The notes under the pieces are model-generated. The model saw only the letters and a program-made list of their open reading frames with translations, was not told the origin of the DNA and did no database searches. The position numbers and the translations under genes were made by a program. DNA of 64,000 nt from Parasponia andersonii (taxonomy: Eukaryota > Streptophyta > Magnoliopsida > Rosales > Cannabaceae), in the NCBI GenBank assembly GCA_002914805.1, contig JXTB01000070.1, forward strand, positions 589,354 to 653,353. Direction: 5' to 3'. Below, one piece after another: positions 44,160 to 56,493 of this stretch (position 1 is its first letter; each line of letters opens with the position of its first letter).

Positions 44160-47085
44160 TACGATGACCAAAAAAGATGCCGAGGTGACCCCATCTGTTA
44201 TAGCAGATGAGATTCTTATCTCTAGTATTCCAATTAATAGATTAATAGATTTAGGGGATACACATTCATTTGCATCACCTGTATTTGTGAGGAAATTAGG
44301 CAAAATACTAGAGTACTTGAATTTCAAATATTGTGCAACCATTCTGTCAAGATAAGTTTTAAGTTCTGATCAAGTTCTCAAGGTATGTCCAATCTAAATA
44401 GCTGGTAAAGACTTGTGTGTATATTTGATAGTATTAGATATGCAAGATTTTAAAGTTATGTTAGGTATAGATTGGTTATCTAAATATCATGTTATTATTA
44501 ATTGCCATAAAAAAAAAGGTAGTGTTTTAGCCACCAAGTATAGAGAAATTCACTTTTTTTGGTCCTAGTAGAAACTCAGTAATTCCAATCATTTCTTCAA
44601 TAAAAGCACGAAAGTTACTAGAGATGGGATATATGGGTTACTTGGCAAACATAATGGATACTAAAGAAGAGTTAAAAGTGAAGCCTGAATAAGTACCAGT
44701 AGGTAATGAATTTCTTGATGTATTTCCTGAAAATTTGTCTAGGTTACCACCTAATAGAGAGATAGAGTTTGTTATAGACTTATTGCTCGGTACAACTCCT
44801 ATCTCCAAGGCACCTTATAAAATGGCTCCAGCAGAGTTAAAAGAATTGAAAGTACAGTTACAAGAGTTATTGGACAAGGGTTTTATTTTCCCAAGCTTTT
44901 TATCATGGGGTGCTCTAGTTTTGTTTATAAAGAAGAAAGATAAGACTATGAGTCTGAAAAAGGTCACAATCAAAAACAAGTATCCCCTTCCCAAAATTGA
45001 TGATTTCTTTGATCAACTACAGGGAGCTTCTATGTTTTTGAAGATTAACTTAAGATCAGGATACCATCAGTTAAAAATTAAGGAGGAAGATATTCCAAAA
45101 ACAACTTTCAGAACAAGATATAGACACTATGAGTTTTTAGTGAAATCCTTTGGATTAACAGATATCCTAGCTGCTTTCATAGACATGATGAATAGAGTGT
45201 TTAAGGATTTCTTAGATAAATTTGTTATAGTTTTTATCGATGATATTCTGATTTACTCATGCAACATTTGAGGGCCATTTTGAGCATTCTTAAGGAAAAG
45301 TAGTTGTATGCTGAGTTTAAGAAGTGTGAATTCTGGTTTGAGAAAGTTATCTTCTTTGGTTATATGGTTTCTGAAAATGGTATTTCTATGGATCCAATGA
45401 AAGTTGAAGCTGTGAGTAATTGGCCAAAACCTACAAATGTTTCTAAGCTTCGTAGCTTCTTGGGGTTAGCTAGTTATTATAGACATTTTGTTGAAGGGTT
45501 CTCGAAGATGGCTTCTCTATTGACTTTTAACATTGAAGAATGTAAAGTTTTAATGGAACGATAATTATGAAAAGAGTTTTGATGAATTGAAGTATCATTT
45601 GATAATAACCCCTATACTTTCAATACCATCTGGATCAGGGGATTTGTTGTTTACAGTGATGTCTCAAAGAATGGTCTAGGATATGTCCTGATACAGAATG
45701 GCAATACGGATCCCTATTTGAAGAATTTAAAGAGTAAGATAGAATCCAAAAAGGAGATAGCCTTCTCGATTTCTAGTGATGGTATAATCAGATATGGAAA
45801 TAGATTGTGTGTGCCTAGTAGAATTATTAGAAAGGAGATATTGACGAAAGCTCATACCACTCCCTACTTTGTATATCCTAGTACTACAAAGATATATATA
45901 GACTTGAAGATACATTATTGGTGGCCTGATATGAAGAAATATATTATTGAGTTTATGGAGCAGTGCCTCACATGCCAACAAGTCAAAGCTGAATATTAAA
46001 GACCCACTGGAAAATTAAATCCTTTGAACATACCCTAATGGAAATGGGAAGAGATTGCTTTGCATCTTATTGTTGGACTTCCTAGGACAACTAAGGGACG
46101 TGATGCTATTTTAGTGATTGTGGATAGATATACCATATCAGCTTATTTCCTTTTGGTTAGAATAAACTATAACTTAGACCAGTTTTCTCGATTATATGTC
46201 TAGGAGATTGTGAGACTACATAATGTTCTAAAAGTTATCATTTCTGACTGATATTCTAGATTTACTTAGAAAATTTGGAGGAGTGTTCAAGAGGCAATGG
46301 GTATAAAATTGGCATTTAGTACAATTTTTCATCCTAAAATTGATAGGTAATCAGAGAAACTATATAGAGCCATGAAGGCATGCTCAGAGCATATGTGTTG
46401 GATTTCCATGGATCTCATAGCAAATACTTGCCACTTACAGAACTTGCTTATAATAATAGTTACCAAGCATCCATTGAAATGCCCCCATATGAAGCATTAC
46501 ATAGAAGAAAATGCAGATCTCCTATGATTAGGATGAGATAGGGAAGAGAAAATTTCTTGGTCCAGAACTAATAAGAGAGACAAATGAGGTAGCAGAAAAG
46601 ATTCGAAAAAGGATACTAGCTACTTAAAGTAGACAAAAACATTTTTCATATCATCATAGAATTAAACAAGAATTTAACGTTGGAGATAAAGTGTTCCTGA
46701 AGGTTGCTCCCATAAAAGAAATAATGTGATTTAGAAAGAAAGGAAAACTAGGTCCCAGATATGTAGGTCCTTTTGAGATACTCGACAAAGTTGAAGATGT
46801 TGCCTATAGACTCGTACACAATTATTTCATGTCTCTACCTTAAGGAGGTACATTTCAAATCCTTCACATATTTTGAATTATAAGCAATTGGAGCTAAGTC
46901 AAGACATGAGTTATAAGAAACATCCAGTGAAGATCTTAGATACAAAAGAAAAAGAACTTAGAAACAAGAAAATCCCATTGATCAAAGTACAATGGAAGAA
47001 TCATGAAGTAGAAGAGGTCACATAGGAAAGAAAAGAAGAGATGAAAACCAAGTATCCACACTTATTTGGGTAAGCGAATTTTGCG
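44160..47085 (+). pseudogene. Tekay-like pol: protease, RT, RNase H, integrase, chromodomain
   Basis: Protease: LIDLGDTHSFASPVFVRKLG (DSG changed to DLG; 44240-44300). RT 44735-45271 is open for 178 codons with [11 protein letters not shown] (catalytic Asp of KIDL changed to Asn) and an intact FIDDILIYS. It continues at 45304-45564 (FFGYMVSENGISMDPMKVEA). RNase H is cut from GYVLIQNGN directly to SLFEEFKE-type linker at about 45705. Integrase: YWWPDMKKYIIEFMEQCLTC (zinc Cys pair), ALHLIVGLPRT (the usual first catalytic Asp is His), VIISD near 46240. End: RNKKIPLIKVQWKNHEVEEV (chromodomain side), KYPHLFG. Dead but well ordered. Confidence 0.85.
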
Positions 47086-47098
47086 AATGAAATTTTAT

Positions 47099-47114
47099 AA
47101 GTAGGGGAGAATTA
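47099..47114 (+). other. polypurine tract
   Basis: aagtaggggagaatta directly precedes the 3' LTR start and has a counterpart at 32023-32040. Confidence 0.7.
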
Positions 47115-50047
47115 TGGTACCTAAGATTTTCACATACATACTAAACCAATAATAGACGTGTTCCAATTGCATATTAGGCATCTAGAAGTTCTTAATACAA
47201 ATTTCATAGTAACATGCTTATTCTTTATGTTATGCACTTTTACATACTTGTTATTAGACTAATGATTGTCGAAGTATCCTGATACAGTGAAAAGACTCAA
47301 TACCCTCAGAGACAGAGCTTGGTGTGCTAAAAGAACAAAGAATATATTTATGAAAGCAATACTATGTGCACATGCATTAAGAGCATACTTGTTCAAACTT
47401 GGTCAAATAGTAATTTTTTGCTAAAATACAATTTTCACGTATTTCGGAGTCAAATTCATTGTATTTTTAACACGTCAAGTAGCTTTAATTCCATTTCTAG
47501 GATTCATTTATAGCATTTTATTTGTCATCTCCAGGTAAGCACGAGGTGGCATTTATAACATTGATTTGTGTTTAGTGTACTAAGCTAGCTTAGATTAAGC
47601 TTAATCACGTAATATCATTATGCATTCTAATTATTAAATACTAATACTATGCTTTCACTATAAATTGGAGTCTAATTAACTTATTTTTTATGTTTAATGA
47701 TTGGTTATGGGGCTAGGTTTCACCAGATTATAATAGGACCTGTCACATGGGATTATAGGCCAAAGTAAAACTAGTTTTCACTTTCTAAGTTAGGATTCAC
47801 TAACTTTGTATACACTTGAGTGTATGAGAATGACCAGTAATTTGGTGACTATGGTAAGGATGTTTTAGAGCTGAAGACATAGAAAGTAATGTGCAAAATA
47901 TCCAAAATACACCTTAGAATTTAAGTTATGCCATTTCTTAGTCATTAAGTATCACTTTTAGACCAAATCTAGTTATTTTCTTTCTCTTTCTCTCCAACCA
48001 CAACCTGAACTTCTCCAACACCTTTCTACACTTCTCTCAACTCCTCTTGGTCATATCGAAGAGTTTCCAAGTGGTAGAACTAAAGTTGGAGCTCTAGAAA
48101 GCAAGATAGATCAAAACTAGTTAAGGTAATTCTACTAAATTTTCTTTCTAGGTCTTGTCCTTTAATTTTAATTATCTACTTGTTCCTACTTAAATAATAT
48201 TTCTTAAGGTCCTATTAAGTCCAAAAATATATTTCTAAGCCTTTGGAATCAGTTTGGTGGAGATAGAAGACAAGAAGTCTAGCAAAGACTCAAACTAGTC
48301 AAGGTAAGATTTAGGTAGAATTTTGAATTTGTAGTCAGTTTCTTTTGTTTTAGGTCTTAAACCAAAGTTATTATTTGATGAATAATGGTCTAGGAACCCT
48401 TACATATTTCTAGAAACATAAAGTTTAAGTAGAGGATTAAATTTAGACCTAAAGTCCCGAAGTTTGCTAATTATAAATTTAAGTGTTTTCATGTGTAGTA
48501 GATTAAGTTTTCTATATTTGTAATCTTATTTCTTAAATTTTTAATGTATATTTTATTGATTCTATTATTTATTACACTCATTTGGTGGCTGATTATGATG
48601 ACATGTAGGTGTAAAAGTGGTTTTAAACTTTGTTTAAATCAAAAGGAATTTAAGTGCACTTAGGTTGTTCTAAATGATTCTCTTTGATGTATATATGTGG
48701 GAATTAGCATGTTAATTTTTATTGTAGGTCTTAAACCATGATTCAAAAGATTTGAAAATATCCTACAAATAGGAGAAGTAGTGTCCAAATATTTTTAAAA
48801 TGAAATGGCACTATTTAGAGGCAATTGGACTAGTTTTCACAACATTATGTGTCATTTTGGATCATTTTGTGCTAATGAAGTAGCATTCATATTTTAATAC
48901 TTTTGAATAGTTTTTCAATACTAGTTATTGACTACCAAGTACCTTAAATTATTTATATGCCTCCGATTCATTTTATGGTCAAGTGTCCTAGTTTGATAAA
49001 AGTTGTGAGTTCGGGCTTGTTCAAATATCTTAATACATTCTTTTGGTAAAATGTGCATCTTGAATAATAGTAATTTTCAACAGCTGATTAACACACTAAT
49101 CTCTGGAGGATATTTACCCTTTCTACTATTTATTTCTATTTAGGACACGAGATATATAAAGACTTACAACTGCATCATAAGAACTACATAGAAGATGTCA
49201 TTATGTTAAACTTAATTATTCTTGAAAGTTATGAAACGGGACATGCATGGCACATCTTACATGTAAATTAACAATTCCATTATAAAGTATTTGAAAGTGA
49301 GTATCATTGTACCAATTTTATATGATAAGTTTTAACGGCAATTATTAGTCTGTCAGAGCTAGGTAGGTAAGTCTGTTGATACAGACTCTCCTGTTAAAAC
49401 GGGACTTGAGGATCTTATGATATGTCTCATTGAAGTGAGACAATATTAGCACGATGTAGAATGCCCCTTTGATAAGGGAAAGAGTTTTCAAAAACTTCAC
49501 ACGATGGTCACACCTTATTTTTACTCTTGGCTAGAGTCTCCGCCCAATGTTATCAGGGCCTATTGACTTACGGGACTAGTAATGTACTAAGGGACCAAAC
49601 TATGAGTATTGTTTTTAAAGCATTTTAAAGCATATATGAGCATGCATAGTTTTTACTTACTGAGCTTTAGCTCATTTTAAACTTATGGTATAGATGAGGG
49701 GGCATATTTTAGTGTTGAGTAGCTAGTTCCTTGGCCTGCCTTAAGTCGCCATGATCATACAGATGTGGATGAGCTTGACTTGTGGGTGACATTTTCGTTT
49801 CAATATATTTTGGTATAATGTAAATACTACTGCTCATAGCAAAATCAATTAGTGAATACCTCTTTTGATTATATATTTTGTAAAGACACTTTAAACAAGA
49901 AATTTAATGTAGTTACTTTTGTTTAAAGGTTTTGGAAAGTTCAAATTTTCTCATTTTTTTTATAAAATAAAAGATTCAAATAAACAAAGAATAATACTTT
50001 GTAATTTGACTATATATAGTAATATAGTTAAACTAGGAGGTGTTACA
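47115..50047 (+). repeat. 3' LTR of the Tekay-like element
   Basis: About 2.93 kb from TGGTACCTAAGATTTTC to GGTGTTACA. Its first 260 bp are shared with 29257-29516 and 32041-32320; the remainder matches 40166-42900. Confidence 0.82.
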
Positions 50048-50147
50048 GCCTATCATAGAGTAAAAAGCAGGGTGTGATGGCAATTCCATTTGTGCATGTA
50101 AAAATGACAGTCCCCAGTATAGGGTTATTCATATTGTCCTAAATTTA

Positions 50148-51790
50148 TCAAGTGTAGTATGTCTTGATAAATTTTAAATTAGTGGGTAGAGAGAGTTTAC
50201 CGATGTCAATTTCTTGGAGGACACAGTACTCACTAGACTTGATGTCAGCGATTTGATATGGGCCTTCCCAATTTTGAATGAATTTTGCAACATGCAATCC
50301 CTTCATGACATGATCAGTGGCTTTAAGTACTAACTCTCCCACTTGAAAAGAGCGAGATCTTATTAGTCGATTGTAAGCCTGAGCTAATTTCTTTTGATAA
50401 GAGAAGACCCCTTCTTGAACTTGATGTCCTCAGTCTTTAAGGAGAGATTGAATTCTCGGGTACTTTCGGCAGCATTCGAGGAGAGTGCCGTTTTTGCAGA
50501 GGGCATAAACAGTTCCACAAGCCAAACAGCTTTAGAGTGCTCAAGGTAAGCACTCATCCCCATGGAATGGACTTGGCATTGATCATTTTTTTGATGATGG
50601 CTACCAATGTTTAGTTGAAGGCTTTGATCACACCATTGGCATGGGGATAATACCGTGTAGAACATCCATGGAAAATGATGTATTCTTTCACGAAGTTGCT
50701 GATGGTTTTGGAAGTGGCTCTTTTGAGGGCGATCGCCTCGGACCACTTTGTGAAATTTTCTATTGCTGCCAGAATCCAGATTTTTCCTCTGGCAAGAGGA
50801 GATATAGGCCCGATGAGATCAATGGGCCAAGTGTGGAATGGTCATGGCGAATTGACGCTTCCCATTTTGACTGTGGGGGCATGGATAAGATTAGCATGCT
50901 TTTGGTAGGTGTCATACTTTCTAACAAATTCTGTGGCATTCTTTTCTATTATTGGCCAATAATAGTCAATAATGTGTAATTGCTCGAAGAGACGATGACC
51001 TCCCATATATCCATTGGAGTCCTCAGCGTAGGCTTCCATGAGAGCTATGTCAATTTCAGCTATCCCTAAGCATTTTAAGGCTTTCCCTTGGAAGTTGCGT
51101 CTGAATAGGGAACCATTGTGACCAAAGAATCTCTTAGCTTTTCATCTGACTAGAAAAGCTGAGGGGACATCATTTGGCATTTGACCGGAGTTGAAAAAAT
51201 CGATATAGATTTTGTTCTAGTCTTACACTTCTATGTAGTAACTTTCCTCAGGATCAAGTGCAAGCGGACATTGTTGACAACTCTTTTGTAACTCATCAGC
51301 TCAGCTTTTGAGATTAGACCAGTAGTAACCTAACATCTGAACTCGACGAGCAAGTGATGGAACTTCTAAACCATAAGTCTTGTTATGAATTTCTTGGAGG
51401 ATTGTTTCACCGAGTGTCGTATCAATGCACTTGGCTAAGATGCCACTAGACAATCTCTAGTAAAGATGGTCATTGATCATAACATATGACTTGATGTCTT
51501 TGAGGCTTTGGACATTAGGCTTTTCTATCTTCTCTTTTATAGAATGGATCCAATCATATGGAGATGGTGTTGCTGAAGGAATAGGTTCCACTTAATCATC
51601 AAAGAGATTTGAATGAGTTCTTCTTTGGTTGGGGTGATCTTGAGAACCAAAGTGGTGAGAGCACCGGCGTACTTGTTCTTTGACTGGGGAATATACTCCA
51701 ATTCATAATCAACGAAACTATGGAGTTTCTTTCGAACCTCTTCTCAATATTTTAGCAGAGTCGGTTCTTTGACTACGAATTCTCTATTTA
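50148..51790 (-). pseudogene. Tat-like integrase region (minus)
   Basis: Read leftward from 51370: RRVQMLGYYW, LHIIDYYWPIIEKNATEFVR followed by C...CQ-like YDTYQKHANLIH (zinc domain, Cys lost; 51000-50870), WPIDLIGPISPLARGKIWIL and NFTKWSEAIALKRAT (core with first Asp, 50850-50710), ATSKTISNFVKEYIIFHG (50700). C-terminal: LLSKEISSGL..., KATDHVMKGLHVAKFIQNWE and GPYQIADIKSSEYCVLQEID (50320-50190). These are the usual integrase blocks of Tat/Gypsy. Shifts and stops interrupt it. Open frames on the plus strand at 50641-50979 are its reverse-strand shadows. Confidence 0.82.
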
Positions 51791-51791
51791 A

Positions 51792-52079
51792 CTACTTAAT
51801 AATTAAATTAGAGTCTCCACAAGTTAATTTCGAGATTTTCATATCATTGGCCAAGTCTAAGCTAATGGATAAAGCCTCATACTCAGCTTCATTATTAGAG
51901 TAGGGAAAGGCCAATTTGACGGCTTTCTTGAAGACTTCTCCATGACTATTGGTGAGTACCATCCCGACGCTTCCTTCGTTATGAGTTGAGGCACCACTAA
52001 AGTATAATGTCAAGTTGTTTTCTCTATCTTCGACCGAGAGCACCTCCTCATTAAGAGTGTGTTTCATGTATTTGATCAA
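51792..52079 (-). pseudogene. additional RNase H (aRH) of the Tat lineage
   Basis: 96 codons open on the minus strand: LTLYFSGASTHNEGSVGMVL, FPYSNNEAEYEALSISLDLA, LTCGDSNLIIK. This is the second, archaeal-like RNase H that marks Tat elements, between RNase H and integrase. The first catalytic Asp (normally FDG) is Ser here; the Glu (NNEAEYEA) and second Asp (GDSN) remain. The frame starts in the linker just after the RNase H remnant and runs toward integrase. Confidence 0.82.
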
Positions 52080-52285
52080 TTCAGCCAGAGCTTAACTTTT
52101 GATTGCTTTTAGTTTTTCCATCAATCTTTCGAGCTCGCTAAGCATGAGCATCCATTTAGCATAACGTCTATTTAGAATAGGCTTTTGAAGGAGAAACTTA
52201 ATCGGGTCAGAGTTGGTGATCAACTTCACTTCGTTAGTAAGCAAGTAGTGTCGGATTTTTTGTATTGCATAAGCTAGTGCAATAC
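52080..52285 (-). pseudogene. Tat RNase H, C-terminal part
   Basis: ALAYAIQKIRHYLLTNEVKL, ITNSDPIKFLLQKPILNRRY and AKWMLMLSELERLMEKLKAI, one stop, then the additional RNase H. Its N-terminal half continues across the insertion at 56489-56720, where the frame reads YYLSRRLKCPERNYSFNNKL. Confidence 0.85.
52281..52285. repeat. target site duplication aatac (left)
   Basis: aatac repeats at 56489-56493. Removing the insert and one copy rejoins the RNase H frame. Confidence 0.88.
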
Positions 52286-53589
52286 TGTTGGGATATTTAT
52301 CCTAAAAATTAGATTTCTAATTTTATCTTTTTAGTGTAAACAACTTTTTCTTATATGCAACTATGATATTTGTTAGGTTGAACTATCTCAATTGAATAGT
52401 TTACTTATCTGAAATGATTCTATGACTTTATTTATGTATAAAGAAACAAACATGATAAAGTGTTAGTTATGGGGGGACTTGTTTCTTTATCTAAGTCTAA
52501 ATTAATTAGTTCACAATCTGTAAATAAAGATGGAATACTGTATTTACTAAAGATTATAGTGTTTATCTATCTTAACGAGAATAATGTGTCTCAAATCATT
52601 GAAGTATCTGATTTCTGATAGAAATAGTAGAAAAGCATAAATAAGTTATGTGTATTTAACTAGACCAGATAATATAAAGAATTGTAGTATCATAACTCAA
52701 TTCTTATATTACCACAAATTAGCTCTTAGCATGTAGATTTTAATTCTTGATATTTAACTGGACTTGCTTTTATAGGTTTTAGCCTTTTGATTTGTTAAAA
52801 GACTAGCGTCTAAGAAATTAGAGGCGAACTCTATCATATTGGAGATTATGGCTTACGAATTGATGGGAACACCAAATAGTTAAGGATACTATACATTAAT
52901 GTCGTTTTAAGATCTTTCAAGATTTGTTGAATAATTAAGCCTGAGATCTTAGTATTCATTTTGTGAATTCGTCGATAATTTTGTCTAAATAGCCATTGAG
53001 AACAAAATTACCGACAATATTATTTCTTGATAGAAAGAAAGTAACTTAAAGGTAAATATGTGTTGGAGGGGTATTACGGTAATTTCACCTATCTAAGTAA
53101 GGCATTGTATAGGAATTTTACATGTTGTATAGAATATGCTAGATGGATCGGTTAATCAAGGCTAGTTGATTAAAACTCTATAATAGGCATGTCATTCAAT
53201 CTAAGAGTGCAGTATTGGGCTTTTAATGGAGTGTCTCCTTTACTAATAGTATTTATATAAATATCATAATAAGAGTTATTATGTATTTATTATACTATTA
53301 GAGCTTAGATTATTTGGATCCATTAGGTCCCTCGTCTAACTCAATAAAGTTCATTAATTAGTTGGTGGTATTTGTGAAAATAGTTTCACGAAACTTTGTA
53401 AAATAATAATTCTAGACAGAAGTTGGTATTTTCAAAAATATGTTTCATGAGTTGAAAAAATTTATAAAAATAAACCTATAGCCCAAATTGGAGAACAAGC
53501 CTAATCCTAGTTGGATTAGGCTTAGCAATTTTTGGCCCAAGATATATGAGAGAAAAATCTATAGAGTAACTCTAGGTGAGTCGCACGTG

Positions 53590-53628
<39 letters not shown>

Positions 53629-54091
53629 GGCCAAGGCTGAGAAAGAGAGGAAGAGAAAAAGTAACCTGTATTCTCAAAGTCTCATCTCACATTCCAGTAT
53701 TCCAAAGGATCAAAATGGTGTTTCTGATCATTCTCTGACAAAGGATTCAACTTGGTGCCTACTCACCCTATCAACTGAGAGCAAGAGTATAGACAAGAAG
53801 ATCTGGAGTTTGAGATTTGATCATTATCAACAAGGAGATCAAAAAAGAGTACGCTACAAGAGGTAAACCCTTATCTCATCTATGGGGTTTATGTATCTAG
53901 ATTTGATTTATGTTATACATGATCTTGTAATTAATCTATATATGTTTTATGGTTATGAAAATTATTTTTATGAAAAATTTAAAAACCTAAATCTGCTAAC
54001 TTTTTACCTGCGTTCACGATGTGATCATGTGTTTTCCATAGTTTGCATACATGTATGATTTTTCCTAAGTGTTAGGTTCAATTTAAAAGTA
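52286..54091 (+). repeat. 5' LTR of the deleted Copia-type element
   Basis: 1.8 kb from TGTTGGGATATTTATCC to tttaaaagta. Includes an (AG)n microsatellite at 53596-53624. Confidence 0.82.
53596..53624 (+). repeat. (AG)n microsatellite
   Basis: About fourteen AG units in the LTR; the 3' LTR has only a short counterpart near 56015. Confidence 0.95.
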
Positions 54092-55591
54092 ATTAGTATC
54101 AAAGAGCATAGGTTCATATGATCTAGTTGTATAAGCTATGTGATTGAGTTTGAGCAATTTTTGTTTATGATAGTTAAATAATTCATGGTGATGAATGATA
54201 TTTAATTACGTATACTATTGATTTTTACATGGTGAGAAAACTTGTGGATTGTGATTCTAGCAAAATTAGGTTTAGGTGTTCTTAATTTTATGGTTGATAG
54301 ATTCATGAATGTGTTTCAAAAGATTTGAAAATCTGAATTTTTTCCAGAAATTTTTTGATGTTGTTTTAATTTTTTTCAACATTATAAAAAAAATCGGAGG
54401 GACGGGGTCGCTTCCTGCCACCCTCACCCCTGCGTCCCAAGGCTAGGGGCCACCCTCACCCCCCTATCCTTGTCGTTTTGTCACCCGTCACTACCCTTTC
54501 AAGTGGTTGTAACACCGTCGCTCCGATGGTGTTTTTCCGACTACCACCACCACCAATTTCTTATTTTAAAAATAATTCTTAATTTAATGTTAATTATCTA
54601 AGTTTGAATTCACATTTTAAATTGGGTAACTATCCAATTAGAATAGGGTATTTATCTATTTTTGAATTATCCTATTTTAAATTTGATTTACTATAGGATA
54701 ATATTAAATTTGAATTAGTTGAATAATTGTTGAATTTAAATTCAAAGTTTAGAAATAGGAAACTATTCAAATGAGATTAGGATAGTTATCTGTTTTTGAA
54801 TTATCCTATTTTAAATTTAATTTACTATAGATAATGATAAATTTGAATTAATTAAATAAGTAGGATAATATCTAATAATTAATTTAAATTTGAATAGGAT
54901 TTCTACTATTTAAGAAATAGATAAGATTTCCTATATTATCTTTAAATTTTGAATTTAAATGGATAATAAAAATTTAAATTTATTGGATAATTAGGATATT
55001 ATCTGGTAATTAATTTTAATTTTAAATAAGATATCTACTAATTTTTGAAATTGGATAAGATTTCCTATATTATCTCTATTATTTAAAATTTGAATTTAAA
55101 TAGATAATAACAATTCAACTTAATATAGATATTTAATGAGATTAGATATGATAAGATATTATTCTGATAAATCTAATAGTTAATTTGAATTTGAATAGGA
55201 TATCTACTAATTTTTTAAATTAGATTGGATTTCCTATCTCTTTTTATTTGAATTCAAAAATTTAAATAGATAACAACTATTAAAATTAATTTGATATTTA
55301 ATGTGATTAAATATGATTAGATAATTATCCATAAATCATGATAATTTAAATTTGAATAATTTAAAGTTAGTAATTGTCCTTAATTTAAATTTTGATTTAA
55401 ATTTTAATTTAAATTTTGATTTAAATTTTAATTTAAATTAAGGATATAGTTTTGAATTTAACTTCAAAAAAAAAATCTAATAAGATTAGATCTGAATAAT
55501 TACTTTCCATAGATTATTCAAATTCGTAAGTAATGAGATTAATTAGGATAGAAAATATTTGAATTTAATTAAATTAATATTCAATAGATAA
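54092..55591 (+). other. internal remnant with GC-rich block then AT-rich tract
   Basis: After the primer site, 54393-54550 is GC-rich (gccaccctcacccc repeated twice). It then switches to TTTAAATT-type AT-rich sequence with a 24-bp tandem repeat at about 55379-55440 (aatttaaattttgatttaaa). No gene. Confidence 0.7.
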
Positions 55592-56488
55592 TTTCTCTAT
55601 AAAGGGCATAATATTTAATCTAAGAGTGTAGTATTGAGCCTTTAGTGGAGTGTCCCTTTTACTAATAGTATTTATATAAAAACCATAATAAGAGTTATTA
55701 TGTATTTATCATACTATTGGAGCTTAGATTATTTGGATCCATTAGGTCCCTTCTCTAACTTAACAAAGCTCATTAATTGGGCGGTAGTATTTGTGAAAAT
55801 AGTTTCATAAAACTGTGCAAAATAATTATTCTACACAGAAGTTGGTACTTTTATAAATAAGTTTCATGAGTTGAACATATTTATAAAAATGCACCCATAA
55901 CCCAAAGAGCAAGCCCAATGTTAATTGGACTAAGATTAGTAGTTTTGGGCCGCATATATATAAGATATATGAGAGAAAAACAGCACAATAACTCTAGGAG
56001 AGTCACACCTGAAACACAGAGGGCAAACGGGAGAGAGAATTCGGCCAAGGCTAAGAAAGAGAGGAGAGAAAAAGTTTTCTGCATCTCAAAGTGTCATCTC
56101 ACATCCCAGTTTTCCAAAGGATCAAGAAGGTGTTCTTGATTGTTCTCCAACAAAGGATTCAACTTAGTACCCACTCACCTTATCAACCAAGAGCAAGAGT
56201 ATAGACAAGAAGATCTAGGATTAGAAATTTGATCACCATCAACAAGGAGATCAAGAAAGAGCATGCTACAAGACGTAAACCCTAATTTCATCTCTAGGGC
56301 TTATGTATCTAGATTTGATTTATCTTATACATGGTCCTATAATTGATATATGCATATTCTATAGTTATGAAAATTGTTTTCATAAAAAATTTTAAAACCT
56401 AAATCCGCTAACTTTTCCCCTACGTTCATTATGTGATCATGTGTTTTCCATAGTTTGCATCCTAAGTGTTAGGTTCAATTTACTAGTA
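55592..56488 (+). repeat. 3' LTR of the deleted Copia-type element, 5'-truncated
   Basis: Matches 53176-54091 from tctata(a/t)a..ggcat to caattta..agta. The first ~890 bp of the LTR are missing. Confidence 0.8.
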
Positions 56489-56493
56489 AATAC

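Larger units (their letters stand above)
40166..50047 (+). mobile_element. Tekay/Del-like Gypsy chromovirus
   Basis: 9.9 kb: 5' LTR 40166-42900, exact initiator-Met primer site, gag, protease, RT, damaged RNase H, integrase, chromodomain-like end, purine tract and 3' LTR 47115-50047. Large LTRs (~2.9 kb), the CPKC-type double zinc knuckle in gag and the pol order fit the Tekay/Del lineage. The 5' LTR lacks the first ~260 bp and no target duplication matches (tgaag left, gccta right), so the left end was probably deleted. Stops in all domains make it inactive. Confidence 0.85.
52286..56488 (+). mobile_element. deleted Copia-type element inside the Tat RNase H
   Basis: 5' LTR 52286-54091, primer-site-like attagtatcaaagagc, a GC-rich block (54393-54550), an AT-rich tract and a 3' LTR reduced to its last ~897 bp (55592-56488). 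No coding region is left. LTR motifs (gtattacggtaatttcac, the end-of-LTR leader region) are shared with 13676 and 60103, placing it in the same Copia superfamily group. The perfect 5-bp duplication shows integrase-mediated entry before the internal deletion. Confidence 0.82.

Noticed and set aside
50641..50979. 112-codon plus-strand frame
   Set aside because: It is the reverse-strand shadow of the Tat integrase, whose motifs are clear on the minus strand.
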